Shown here: one piece after another, positions 19,144 through 28,127 of the stretch
Layout of the letters: every line of letters begins with the position of its first letter
How positions within the stretch are numbered: position 1 is the stretch's first letter
NCBI RefSeq assembly: GCF_001426525.1
Contig: NZ_LMEW01000014.1
Location: 39,210 to 103,209, forward strand
Source: Massilia sp. Root133
Lineage (GTDB): Bacteria; Pseudomonadota; Gammaproteobacteria; Burkholderiales; Burkholderiaceae_D
Reading direction: 5' to 3'
Length of the DNA: 64,000 bases
Program-made: the position numbers and the translations under genes
Notes under the pieces: model-generated
What the model was told of the DNA's origin: nothing
The model's database searches: none
The model's input: only the letters and a program-made list of their open reading frames with translations

Positions 19144-21474
19144 ATGAAACGGAAACCGAACATCATCATCATCCCGGCCTTGCTCGCAGCACTCCTCGCC
19201 GGCTGCAGCGGCGGCAGCACGACCCCGGGCGCGACGGGCACGGCCGCCCCGGTCCTCGCCGCGACCGTCGGCTCGGCCACCAGCTGGACGAGCGTGAAGT
19301 GGGGCGGCGGCGGCTACGTCACCGGCCTGGTCTACCACCCGCGCAATGCGAGCCTGCTGTACGCCCGCACCGACGTGGGCGGCGCCTACCGCTGGGATGC
19401 GGCCACGGCGAAGTGGATCCCCATCACCGACGGCATCGGCTGGGGCGGCGGCGAAGGCCGGTTCCACGGCGTCGAAAGCCTGGCCCTCGATCCGAACAAC
19501 GACCAGCTCGTCTACATGATGACCGGCGACAGCGTGAACAACGACACGCCCGGCCGCATCTACATCTCCAGCGACCGCGGCAACACCTGGACGCACTACG
19601 ACCTGCCGTTCTCGATCGGCGGAAACGACGACGCCCGGGCCTATGGCGAACGCCTGGCGGTCGACCCGCAGAATCCGACGACGCTGATGTACGGTTCGCG
19701 CAAGTCCGGCATCTGGAAGAGCACGGACTCGGGCCATACCTGGAACCAGGTCACGGGGTTTGCGACCAAAATGGTGCTCCAGGGGCCGAACCTGTACGGC
19801 GTCGAGCAGATCATCTTCGATACCCCGTTCGTGCAGAGCCAGAACGCGTCGCCGACCCAGATCGTCTGGGCCACCGTCGCCTCCGACTACGCGCAGGCCG
19901 CGGGCCTGGGCTCGACCCTGTACAAGTCCACCAACGGCGGCGCCACATGGGCGCCCGTCGCGGTCCCGTCCAACGTGGCCGGCTACGATATTCCCCACGT
20001 CGTGCGTTCGGCCGACGGCAACTTCTACATGGCGTTCCGCGCGCACCCGAATACGGCCGCGGGCGCCCAGGCCCAGGGTGCCGGCGGCCCCAGCTATCTC
20101 TACAAGTTCGGCGCCAGCAACAATGGCATTTGGAACCAGCTCAAGTTCGACGCCAACGTCGGCTTCGCCGGCCTGTCCGTGTCCGGCACCGGCCCGACGA
20201 CCCGCATCGCCCTGGGCGTGACCGGCTGGGCCGACTCGAACCAGCTCATCCAGTTGTCCGATAACGACGGCCTCGCCTGGCACGAAGCCGAAGCCAACAT
20301 GCCGCATACCGGCATCGCCGCGGGCGACTGCGCCGGCTGGGTCGAGGGCGTCGCGATCGACCCCGCCAACCGCGACCACATCATGCACATCCACGGCGGC
20401 GGCATCTGCGAAACCACGAATGCCTCGGCCAGCACGCCCACCTGGAGTCCCAAGGTCGCCAACCTCGAGGAGACCGTCACGCTGTCCCTCGTCACGGCGC
20501 CGGCCGGCGCGCCTTACAAGTTCATCAATAGTGCGGGCGACATCGGCACCTGGGCGCAGACCGACCTCGCGACGCGGCCGACGCGCGGCCCCATGAACTG
20601 GTGGAGCAGCGGTAACGCGGCCGACCTGGCGTGGTCCGACCCGACCTACATCGCCGCCTCCGGCGTCGACAACAAGAACGGCCACGTCGTCAAGGCATTC
20701 TGGTCGGGCGACGCCGGCAGCAGCTGGAACCCGTTCGCGTCCCTGCCCACCGGCGCCGCGGCCAGCCAGAGCCACGTGCAGAGCATCGCGGTCACGTCGC
20801 GCAACAACCTGGTCTGGGCACCGCCCGATGCGGTGCCGTCGTACAGCACGAACAGCGGCGCAAGCTGGACCGCGACCAACCTGCCGGCATTCACCGCCGT
20901 CTGGAACGGCTTCCAGCGCGCCTATCGCGTGGTCGCGGACCGCGTGAATCCGAGCAAGGTCTATGCGTTCGATTCCGGCGGTGCGCCGTGGAGCAGCGAG
21001 CCGGGCAAGGTTTATATCTCGTACGACGGCGGCCATAACTTCGGGCTGAGTGGGATGTGGGGTGCGCAGGCCATGGCGCCGAACGCCTGGGGGGACACGG
21101 CCATGGTCGTCAACCCGAACGCCGAGGGCGACATCTGGGTGACCGACGGCAATGCCCTGTACCACTCGGTGAATTCGGGCTGGAACTGGGTGCAGGTCGG
21201 CTCGTTCGCGTCCGCCAACGGCACGAAGGGCGCCACCAAGGTCGCGCTGGGCAAGGCACTGGCCGGCGCGTCGTACTCGGCCGCGATCTACGTGGAAGGC
21301 ACGCTGAACGGCCAGTGGGGCATCTTCCACTCCGACGACGGCGGCGCCACCTGGGCGCGCTTCAACGACGACAACCACCAGTTCGGCGACTCCGGCGTGA
21401 TGGCGGGCGACTGGAACACGTACGGCCGGCTCTACGTCAACGGTGCCGCCCGCGGCATCATCTACAGCAACTGA
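19144..21474 (+). CDS. GH74 xyloglucan endoglucanase, lipoprotein (copy 1)
   Basis: The 776-residue protein starts at 19144 after GGAGAT, where a lipoprotein signal begins: lipobox LLAGC with Cys21. The mature protein has the GH74 pattern of two seven-bladed propellers, with many beta-propeller repeats such as KWGGGGYVTGL, SGIWKST and WNQV. The conserved ARTDVGGAYRW holds D77, equivalent to a catalytic Asp of the family. GH74 enzymes cut the beta-1,4-glucan backbone of xyloglucan. The lipid anchor suggests attachment to the outer membrane, close to the TonB receptor. It is paralogous to the next gene. The segment where copy 2 reads WVDDIEIDP reads WVEGVAIDP here. Confidence 0.9.
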   Translation: MKRKPNIIIIPALLAALLAGCSGGSTTPGATGTAAPVLAATVGSATSWTSVKWGGGGYVTGLVYHPRNASLLYARTDVGGAYRWDAATAKWIPITDGIGWGGGEGRFHGVESLALDPNNDQLVYMMTGDSVNNDTPGRIYISSDRGNTWTHYDLPFSIGGNDDARAYGERLAVDPQNPTTLMYGSRKSGIWKSTDSGHTWNQVTGFATKMVLQGPNLYGVEQIIFDTPFVQSQNASPTQIVWATVASDYAQAAGLGSTLYKSTNGGATWAPVAVPSNVAGYDIPHVVRSADGNFYMAFRAHPNTAAGAQAQGAGGPSYLYKFGASNNGIWNQLKFDANVGFAGLSVSGTGPTTRIALGVTGWADSNQLIQLSDNDGLAWHEAEANMPHTGIAAGDCAGWVEGVAIDPANRDHIMHIHGGGICETTNASASTPTWSPKVANLEETVTLSLVTAPAGAPYKFINSAGDIGTWAQTDLATRPTRGPMNWWSSGNAADLAWSDPTYIAASGVDNKNGHVVKAFWSGDAGSSWNPFASLPTGAAASQSHVQSIAVTSRNNLVWAPPDAVPSYSTNSGASWTATNLPAFTAVWNGFQRAYRVVADRVNPSKVYAFDSGGAPWSSEPGKVYISYDGGHNFGLSGMWGAQAMAPNAWGDTAMVVNPNAEGDIWVTDGNALYHSVNSGWNWVQVGSFASANGTKGATKVALGKALAGASYSAAIYVEGTLNGQWGIFHSDDGGATWARFNDDNHQFGDSGVMAGDWNTYGRLYVNGAARGIIYSN

Positions 21475-21500
21475 GCAATACGACCTTGAGGCAAACCAAG

Positions 21501-21535
21501 ACCGCTGCAGAACGGGAACGATCTGTAGCGGTTTT
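21501..21535 (+). terminator. Probable terminator after GH74 copy 1
   Basis: ACCGCTGCAG (21501-21510) pairs with CTGTAGCGGT (21523-21532) with one G-U pair, followed by a short T run. It is weaker than the other terminators here, so some read-through into the second GH74 gene is possible. Confidence 0.55.
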
Positions 21536-21577
21536 GTCGTTCATTTCCTGTTACGTCTCCTGTAACCGTGAGTTGTG

Positions 21578-21606
21578 TTGACAGTTGAAAAATACGGGCA
21601 TTAAAC
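21578..21606 (+). promoter_or_regulatory. Promoter of the second GH74 gene
   Basis: TTGACA (21578-21583), a 17-bp spacer and TTAAAC (21601-21606) match the promoter at 19048-19076 closely, including the AGT.GAAAA after the -35. A CATTAATG palindrome lies at 21640-21647. The leader to the ATG is about 165 bp, much longer than for copy 1. Confidence 0.55.
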
Positions 21607-21771
21607 TCTTTAATGTTTGTTAATAAAAACGATACAGCACATTAATGTGTTCCGATCGGGGATGTCCAGGAGAACGACACAGTAGTCACCATAACGAGTG
21701 CCGGCACACGCATGCGGGCGCAGCCAGGACGGCGGAGCTACGTTCTCAGCCAATCCAATAGAGGAGATCTC

Positions 21772-24114
21772 ATGCATCGGAAGCACCTGTTCATCATCTC
21801 GGCCGCGGTTGCGGCGTTCGTCGCGGGCTGCAGCGGCGGCGACCGCGCCGCCGGCCCATCGGCCACGGCGCAAGGCCCCGTCCTTGCCGCCACCGTCGGC
21901 TCGGCCACGAGCTACACGAGCGTGAAGTGGGGCGGCGGCGGCTACGTCACCGGCCTCATCTACCATCCGACCAGCTACAACGTCATGTACGCCCGTACCG
22001 ACGTCGGCGGCGCCTACCGCTGGAACGGGGGCGGCTCGTGGACGCCCATCACCGACGGCATCGGGTTCGGCGGGGGCGACGGCGCCTACCACGGCGTCGA
22101 AAGCATTGCCGTCGATCCGACCAACGACAACAAGGTCTACCTGGTCACGGGCATCACGTCGCACGACTGGCAAGGCACCCCGATCAACGGCCGCATCTAT
22201 GTCTCGGGCGACCGCGGTGCCAGCTGGACGCATTACGACCTGCCGTTCCCGGTGGGCGGCAACGAGAATGCCCGCGCCATCGGCGAACGCCTGAAGGCCG
22301 ACCCCACCAACCCGTCGACGCTGTTCTACGCCTCGCGCACGGCCGGCCTGTGGAAGAGCACGAACTCGGGCCAGACCTGGACCCAGACCGGGTTGTCGAG
22401 CAAGGTGCTGTCGGCCAGCGAGATCCAGGGGCTGGGTAGTTCTCCGGTGGGCGTCGAGCAGATCATGTTCGACAACTCGAACGTGGGCGGCGGGGCGACG
22501 ACGTGGATCATGTACGCCGCCATCGCGCCGGACTACGTGCAGAAGGCGGGCCTGGCCTCGACCCTGTACAAATCCGTCAACGGCGGCGCCTCGTGGACGC
22601 CGGTGGCGGTGCCGTCCAGCGTGTCCGGCTACTACGTCCCGCACATGGTGCGCACCAGCGACGGCAACTACTACGTGGTGTTCAACCAGAACGCCGGGCA
22701 GGGCGCCGGCGGTCCCGGCTACCTCTACCGCTTCGGCGGCGTGAGCTTCAACGAGTCGTGGACCCAGCTCGCCACCACCACGCAGGGCGGCTACGGCGGC
22801 GTGTCCGTCTTCGGCACCGGCTCGACGGCCCGCATCGCGCTGGCCGTGACCGGTACCTGGAGCGCCGGCCAGCCGGTCGTCCAGCTGTCCGACAACGGCG
22901 GCGCCCCCGGGACCTGGCGCGAAATCGCGGACGGCATGACGCATTGGGGCGGCGGGTACAGGGGCTGGGTGGACGACATCGAGATCGATCCGACCAACAA
23001 GGATCACATCCTGCACATCCACGGCGGCGGCGTCTGGGAAACCTGGAACGCGTCGGCCACCAACCCGAGCTGGGACGCTCCGGTCAACAACCTCGAGGAA
23101 ACCGCGACCCTGGCGCTCGTCACGCCGCCGGCAGGTGCGTCGTACAAGTTCGTCAACAGCGCGGGCGATATCGGCAACTGGGTCCAGACGGACCTCGCGA
23201 CGACGCCGACCCGGACGCCCAACAGCGCCTGGGGCAACGGCGACGCCGCCGACGTGTTGTGGTCCGATCCGAACTACATCGTCGCTGCCGGCATCGTCTC
23301 CGGCTCGCCGACGGTCCCCTACGGCGCCTGGTCCGGCGACAGCGGCAATACGTGGTCGAACTTCGCATCGCTGCCCGCCGGCGCCTCCACCAACTTCGCC
23401 GACACGGTGAGCATGGTGACGACCTCGCGCAACAACATCGTCTGGGCGCCCGCCAACTCGATCCCGTCCTGGACCACGAACAACGGTGGCAGCTGGACCC
23501 AGGCCAGCGGACTGCCCACGCCGAACGGCGGCCTGAATAACGCCTATCGCCTGGTCGTCGACCGCCAGAGCCCGAACAAGGTCTACGCCTTCGATGGGGG
23601 CGGCGCGTCGTGGAACGGCACGACGGGCAAGGTCTACCAGTCGACCGACGGCGGCCATTCGTTCGCGCTGGTCCAGGGTTCGGTCGCGGCGAACTTCGCC
23701 CCGAACGACTTCGGGCTCACGACGATGGTGGGCAATCCCAACGCTGCGGGCGACCTGTGGGTGGCAGACGGCAACGCCGTGTACCACTCGACCAATTCGG
23801 GCGCGAGCTGGACCAAGCTCTCCGGCTTCGCGACGGTCGCCGCCAGCGGCTCGACGGGGGCGCTGCAAGGCGCCACCAGGATCGCGCTGGGCAAGGCGCA
23901 GGCAGGCTCGTCGTACTCGGCCGCGGTCTACGTCGTGGGCACGCGGGGCGGCGTGTGGGGCATCTGGCACTCCGACGATGGTGGCGCAACCTGGGCGCGC
24001 TTCAACGATGACGCCCACCAGTACGCGGGCATCGGCGTGATCGCGGGGGACTGGAACACGTACGGACGCGTCTACTTCAGCGGCAACGGCCGTGGCGTGA
24101 TCTATACTAACTGA
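21772..24114 (+). CDS. GH74 xyloglucan endoglucanase, lipoprotein (copy 2)
   Basis: The 780-residue protein starts at 21772 after GAGGAG and carries a lipobox (FVAGC, Cys20). The sequence runs parallel to copy 1 along its whole length, with ARTDVGGAYRW (D77), repeated propeller blades and a near-identical end region around HSDDGGATWARFNDD. It differs by small insertions, and it carries acidic residues (WVDDIEIDP) where copy 1 has WVEGVAIDP. The two copies may therefore differ in mode of attack or activity. It ends in front of a strong terminator and the acetylesterase gene. Confidence 0.9.
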   Translation: MHRKHLFIISAAVAAFVAGCSGGDRAAGPSATAQGPVLAATVGSATSYTSVKWGGGGYVTGLIYHPTSYNVMYARTDVGGAYRWNGGGSWTPITDGIGFGGGDGAYHGVESIAVDPTNDNKVYLVTGITSHDWQGTPINGRIYVSGDRGASWTHYDLPFPVGGNENARAIGERLKADPTNPSTLFYASRTAGLWKSTNSGQTWTQTGLSSKVLSASEIQGLGSSPVGVEQIMFDNSNVGGGATTWIMYAAIAPDYVQKAGLASTLYKSVNGGASWTPVAVPSSVSGYYVPHMVRTSDGNYYVVFNQNAGQGAGGPGYLYRFGGVSFNESWTQLATTTQGGYGGVSVFGTGSTARIALAVTGTWSAGQPVVQLSDNGGAPGTWREIADGMTHWGGGYRGWVDDIEIDPTNKDHILHIHGGGVWETWNASATNPSWDAPVNNLEETATLALVTPPAGASYKFVNSAGDIGNWVQTDLATTPTRTPNSAWGNGDAADVLWSDPNYIVAAGIVSGSPTVPYGAWSGDSGNTWSNFASLPAGASTNFADTVSMVTTSRNNIVWAPANSIPSWTTNNGGSWTQASGLPTPNGGLNNAYRLVVDRQSPNKVYAFDGGGASWNGTTGKVYQSTDGGHSFALVQGSVAANFAPNDFGLTTMVGNPNAAGDLWVADGNAVYHSTNSGASWTKLSGFATVAASGSTGALQGATRIALGKAQAGSSYSAAVYVVGTRGGVWGIWHSDDGGATWARFNDDAHQYAGIGVIAGDWNTYGRVYFSGNGRGVIYTN

Positions 24115-24124
24115 GCAGTATCGA

Positions 24125-24156
24125 CCGCCGCGGCTCCGGCCGCGGCGGTTTTTTTT
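24125..24156 (+). terminator. Strong Rho-independent terminator after GH74 copy 2
   Basis: CCGCCGCGG (24125-24133) pairs perfectly with CCGCGGCGG (24140-24148) around a 6-base loop, followed by eight T. The esterase start lies only 18 bp downstream, so esterase expression depends on read-through or on a promoter hidden in this short gap. Confidence 0.88.
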
Positions 24157-24173
24157 CATCGAAACGACACACC

Positions 24174-26084
24174 ATGAAGCAGACCTTCCTCTTACTCGCA
24201 CTCGCCGCCTGCGTGCCGGCGCACGCGGCCGACCTCGGCCTCGCCCGTATCTTTTCCGACCACGCCGTGCTGCAGCGCGACCAGCCCATTGCCGTGTGGG
24301 GCACGGCGGGCGCGGGCGGCAAGGTCACGGTGACCCTGGGCGGCCGGACGGCGAGCGCCAGCGCCGACGCGCAGGGCAAGTGGAAGGTGCAGCTGCCGCC
24401 GCAACCGGCGGGCGGGCCGTACGCGCTGACCGTGGCCTCGGACGGGCGGGAAGTCAGCCGCGCCGACATCCTGCTCGGCGACGTCTACCTGTGCTCGGGC
24501 CAGTCGAACATGGAATTCCTCCAGCGCGCGTCGACGAACGCCATCGGCGCCACCTATACCGCGCAGAACGACCGCATCCGCTACCTGAACGTCCCGCGCA
24601 ACAGCGCGCTGGCGCCGCAGGACGACCTCCTCGCGCCGGCCGCATGGACGCCGATGAACGCGGACACCATCGGCGACGCCTCCGCCGTCTGCTACTACAT
24701 GGCCCGTTCGCTGCAGGCGGACTACAAGGTGCCGGTCGGCTTCATCCAGGCCAGCTGGGGCGGCACGACGATCCAGGGCTGGATCGGGGCGGAGTCGCTG
24801 CGCACCTTCGGCGACTACAAGACCGGTATCGACCTCGTGGCGCAATACGGCACGGATCCCGCGGCCGCGCAGCGCGCCCAGGATGCGCGCACGGAAGCCT
24901 GGTGGCGCGCGCACGACCCGGCGACGGCCGCGCAGCGCGCCTTTGTCGCGCCGGACTTCGACGACAGCGCCTGGGAGAGCGCGACGCCGGCGGGCTCCGG
25001 TGTCGACGGCGTGACGTGGTACCGCACGACCGTCACGCTGACGGATGCGCAGGCGCGGGCGGCGAACGCGCTGCACCTGGGCCCCGTCGACACGTACGAC
25101 ACCACCTGGGTCAACGGCCAGCGCGTGGGCGGCGCCGGGCTGGCCTGGCTGGGGCGCGACTATACGGTGCCCGCGGGCGTGTTCAAGCCGGGCCGCAACG
25201 TGATCGTCCTGCGCGTCCTGGGCAGCGGCGGCATGACGGGCGCGCCGGCCAACCGCACCATCGGTTTGAGCGACGGCCAGACGATCCCGCTGCCGGCCGC
25301 GTGGAAGGTCCGGCGCGGCAGCGCGCTGAAGGGGCTCGCCGTGCCGCCGGCGCCATGGGACATGCTGACGAGCTACACGACGCTGTACAACGGCATGATC
25401 GCGCCGCTGGTCGGCTACAAATTCAAGCTGGCGGCGTGGTACCAGGGCGAGGCGAATGCCGACGCGGCGGACGAATACCGCAGCCTGCTGCCCATGCTGA
25501 TGCGCGACTGGCGCCAGCGCTTCGGCCAGCCCGCGCTGCCCTTCCTCGTCGTGCAACTGACGTCGTACGGCGCGACGCCGACGGCGCCGGGCGATTCCAC
25601 ATGGGCCGAGCTGCGCGCGGCGCAGGCCGACACCGTCGCGCACGACCCGCACGCGGGGCTGGCCGTCACGCTCGACGTGGGCGACCGCTTCGACATCCAC
25701 CCGACCCAGAAGACGGTTGTCGGCGAGCGTCTCGCGCGCGCGGCGCGCGCCGTCGCGTACGGCGCGAAGACGGCGCCCGGCAGCCCCACGGCCGTCGCGG
25801 CGGCGCGCGAGGGCAAGGACATCGTCGTGACGTTCCGGGACACGGGCGGCGGCCTCAAGACGTATTCGGCCGACCGCGCGATCGGTTTCGAGGTGTGCGC
25901 GGGCAAGGCGTGCCGCTATGCCGACGCGCGCGTGGCCGGCGACCGGATCGTGCTGCCCGGTGCGGGCAGGGCCGGCACGCAGGGCGTCACGCACGTGCGC
26001 TACGCGTGGGCCGACGCGCCGTTCGTGAACCTGTTCGGCGGCGACGGCCTGCCGGCCGCGCCGTTCCGGCTCGAAGTTCGCTGA
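24174..26084 (+). CDS. SASA-domain acetylesterase (CE20-like), secreted
   Basis: The 636-residue protein has a signal peptide (cleavage after PAHAA, near residue 19). An SGNH/SASA hydrolase domain is split by an inserted beta-jelly-roll of about 130 residues (around 255-380, VDGVTWYRTTVTLTD to VIVLRVLGSGG). The nucleophile is S111 in SGQSNME and the C-terminal dyad is D507/H509 in FDIHP. This layout matches sialate O-acetylesterase-like proteins and the CE20 xyloglucan acetylesterases described in Xanthomonas. In this neighbourhood the latter role is the better inference: removing acetyl groups so side-chain enzymes can act. Confidence 0.85.
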   Translation: MKQTFLLLALAACVPAHAADLGLARIFSDHAVLQRDQPIAVWGTAGAGGKVTVTLGGRTASASADAQGKWKVQLPPQPAGGPYALTVASDGREVSRADILLGDVYLCSGQSNMEFLQRASTNAIGATYTAQNDRIRYLNVPRNSALAPQDDLLAPAAWTPMNADTIGDASAVCYYMARSLQADYKVPVGFIQASWGGTTIQGWIGAESLRTFGDYKTGIDLVAQYGTDPAAAQRAQDARTEAWWRAHDPATAAQRAFVAPDFDDSAWESATPAGSGVDGVTWYRTTVTLTDAQARAANALHLGPVDTYDTTWVNGQRVGGAGLAWLGRDYTVPAGVFKPGRNVIVLRVLGSGGMTGAPANRTIGLSDGQTIPLPAAWKVRRGSALKGLAVPPAPWDMLTSYTTLYNGMIAPLVGYKFKLAAWYQGEANADAADEYRSLLPMLMRDWRQRFGQPALPFLVVQLTSYGATPTAPGDSTWAELRAAQADTVAHDPHAGLAVTLDVGDRFDIHPTQKTVVGERLARAARAVAYGAKTAPGSPTAVAAAREGKDIVVTFRDTGGGLKTYSADRAIGFEVCAGKACRYADARVAGDRIVLPGAGRAGTQGVTHVRYAWADAPFVNLFGGDGLPAAPFRLEVR

Positions 26085-26097
26085 CCTTCAGCGCTGA

Positions 26098-26904
26098 TCA
26101 CATCTGCTTGAACAGGTGCGCGAACAACGGGCTGACGCGGAGCTTGTCGGTCCGGTTGCGCAGGTGCAGCGTCAGCTTGCCGGCGTCGTCGCGGCTGGCG
26201 CTCGTCACGTGCCGCATGTTGACGATGGCGCCGCGGCTGATCTGGCGGAACTGGTCCGGATCGAGCTGGGGCAGCAGGTCCTTCAGGCTCAGGCGGATCA
26301 GCGCGTCGCCGTCGCTGCTGGCCACGTTCACGTACTTGTCGAGCGCCTGGAAGTACAGCACCTCCTGCACGGGAATCATGCGGATGATGTTGCCGACGGC
26401 CGCGCGGATCACCGTCAGGCGCTCGGCCGGCGCCGCGGCGGCCGGGAGCAGCGCGCGCATCTGCTCGACGAGTTGCGCGAGGCCGTCATCGGCCGGCGCG
26501 TCCCGCAGCGTGAGCGCCTGCAAACGCTCGACGGTGCGCGCCAGGCGCGTGTCGCTCACCGGCTTCATCACGTAATCGACGGCGGCCTGCTCGAACGCCT
26601 GCACCGCGTAATCGTCGTACGCCGTCACGAACACGATGTGCGGGAACGGACGCGCACCCTCCCAGCGCTCGGCCAGTTCCTGCGCCGCTTCCAGGCCTGT
26701 CTGGCCCGGCATCTTGATGTCCAAAAACAGGACGTCCGGCTGCAGTTCCAGCGTCTGCTGCACGGCGGCGACGCCGTTCGGCGCGGTGCCGGCGATCTCG
26801 AGTTCGGGCCACAGGCGCCGCAGCGTCGCGGCAAGCGTGGCGGCGAGGATCGGTTCGTCCTCGGCGATCAGGGCGCGGACGGTCGCGGGTGTGGTCATGC
26901 TCAT
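26098..26904 (-). CDS. LytTR-family response regulator
   Basis: The 268-residue regulator has a receiver domain with EDE near residues 15-17, phospho-Asp in LFLDIKMPG and the conserved Lys in VMKPVS. A LytTR DNA-binding domain follows (about residues 165-268, with the typical FRQISRGAIVNM and FLxxL-like end). The ATG at 26904 overlaps the kinase stop in an ATGA arrangement, so the pair is translationally coupled. The target genes are unknown. It is convergent with the esterase gene. Confidence 0.9.
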   Translation of the reverse strand: MSMTTPATVRALIAEDEPILAATLAATLRRLWPELEIAGTAPNGVAAVQQTLELQPDVLFLDIKMPGQTGLEAAQELAERWEGARPFPHIVFVTAYDDYAVQAFEQAAVDYVMKPVSDTRLARTVERLQALTLRDAPADDGLAQLVEQMRALLPAAAAPAERLTVIRAAVGNIIRMIPVQEVLYFQALDKYVNVASSDGDALIRLSLKDLLPQLDPDQFRQISRGAIVNMRHVTSASRDDAGKLTLHLRNRTDKLRVSPLFAHLFKQM

Positions 26905-28013
26905 GCGGTCTCCAGGGGAAGCGTCAATCGGGCCAGCACGCCGTGCGGCTGGGCGGGAATGAGGGTCAGGGCGGCGCGCGCGCCGTACAGCACCTGCAGG
27001 CGTTCGCGGGTCGTCGTCACGCCGACGCCGGTGCCCTTGGCCGCGGTCTGCGTGTCGTCCAGGCCGAGGCCCGTGTCGCAGACGCAGATCTCGAGCAGGC
27101 CGGCGCGCGCGCTCGCCTCCACGGTCACGGTGCCGCCTTCGATCTTCGGCTCGAGGCCGTGGATGATGGCGTTTTCCACGAGCGGCTGCAGCAGCATCGC
27201 CGGCAGCCGCGCATTCCGCAGTTCGGCGGGCAGGATGCAGCGGTACGCGAGGCGCGCACCCATGCGCACGGCCATCAGGCCGAGATAGGCTTCGGCCGCC
27301 TCGAATTCCTGGGCCAGCGTCGTCGTCTCGGCGCGGGTGGCGGACAAGGTGGCGCGCAGGTACTGGATCAGGTGATCCAGCATCTGGCTCGCCTGTTGCG
27401 GATCGATGGCGATCAGGCCCTGCAGGTTCGCCAGCGTATTGAACAGCATGTGCGGCTCGATCTGGGCCTGCAGCAGCCGCAGTTGCGCCTGCAGGGCCTG
27501 GCGTTCGATGGTCTCGGCGCGCGCCTTGGCCTCGGTGCGTTCCAGCTTGATGCGCTCGACCCGTTCGCGGTTCAGGATCAACAGGGCCATCGCGCAGATG
27601 GCGAGGAATGTGAGGCCGACCATGCCTTTCTCGCCGTGGTCGTTGGGGTAGTCGGCGAAGTTCGGCAGCGGCCGGCCCAGCATCAGGCTCCCCAGCGAGA
27701 TGCCGGAAAGATGCGCGACGGGCGCCATCATGACGAGCGCCACGACGCACGGCACCAGCCAGCGCCGGCGCCGCGCGGGATCGTCGAGCAGGGTGAAGCG
27801 CAGGCCGTCGAGGACGACCAGCCCCACCAGGCCGACGCAGAGCGAGTACACCATCTGGTCGTACAGCTCGAACGTCCTGCCGTTGACGAGCGTGATCAGG
27901 ACGGCGATCAGCACGCAGACGATGACGGTCAGGCCGACGTCGTCGGCGATACGGCGCAGGAGCGGCCGGTGCGTGCCCGGCGCCGGCGGGAAGAAGCGGG
28001 TGAAAGTATTCAT
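26901..28013 (-). CDS. LytS-like membrane sensor histidine kinase
   Basis: The 370-residue kinase has about four membrane helices in the first 150 residues (VGLTVIVCVLIAVLITLV, VYSLCVGLVGLVVL, LVPCVVALVMMAPVA, GLTFLAICAMALLIL). A coiled linker follows (residues 155-185). The His_kinase domain has the phospho-acceptor His in QIEPHMLFNTLANLQ, and the ATPase domain has QPLVENAIIHGL and DTGLGL. There is no large periplasmic sensor, so the signal is probably perceived within the membrane. It is the first gene of the pair and divergent from the RNase Z-like gene. Confidence 0.9.
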   Translation of the reverse strand: MNTFTRFFPPAPGTHRPLLRRIADDVGLTVIVCVLIAVLITLVNGRTFELYDQMVYSLCVGLVGLVVLDGLRFTLLDDPARRRRWLVPCVVALVMMAPVAHLSGISLGSLMLGRPLPNFADYPNDHGEKGMVGLTFLAICAMALLILNRERVERIKLERTEAKARAETIERQALQAQLRLLQAQIEPHMLFNTLANLQGLIAIDPQQASQMLDHLIQYLRATLSATRAETTTLAQEFEAAEAYLGLMAVRMGARLAYRCILPAELRNARLPAMLLQPLVENAIIHGLEPKIEGGTVTVEASARAGLLEICVCDTGLGLDDTQTAAKGTGVGVTTTRERLQVLYGARAALTLIPAQPHGVLARLTLPLETA

Positions 28014-28127
28014 GCCGGAATTGTGCCGCCGGGGGCGGGCGGCGGCAACCCGGCTGCGACGAAACCGCCTTGGGGCCGACCGAAACGGGGCATAATCGGA
28101 CCGAAACCACTGATTGGCCCATCCAGC

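Noticed and set aside
26889..28127. Upstream extension of the RNase Z-like frame by about 400 codons
   Set aside because: The added part is antisense to the LytS-like kinase and has no domain; the family start MEFQFLGTSSGTP is at 28128.
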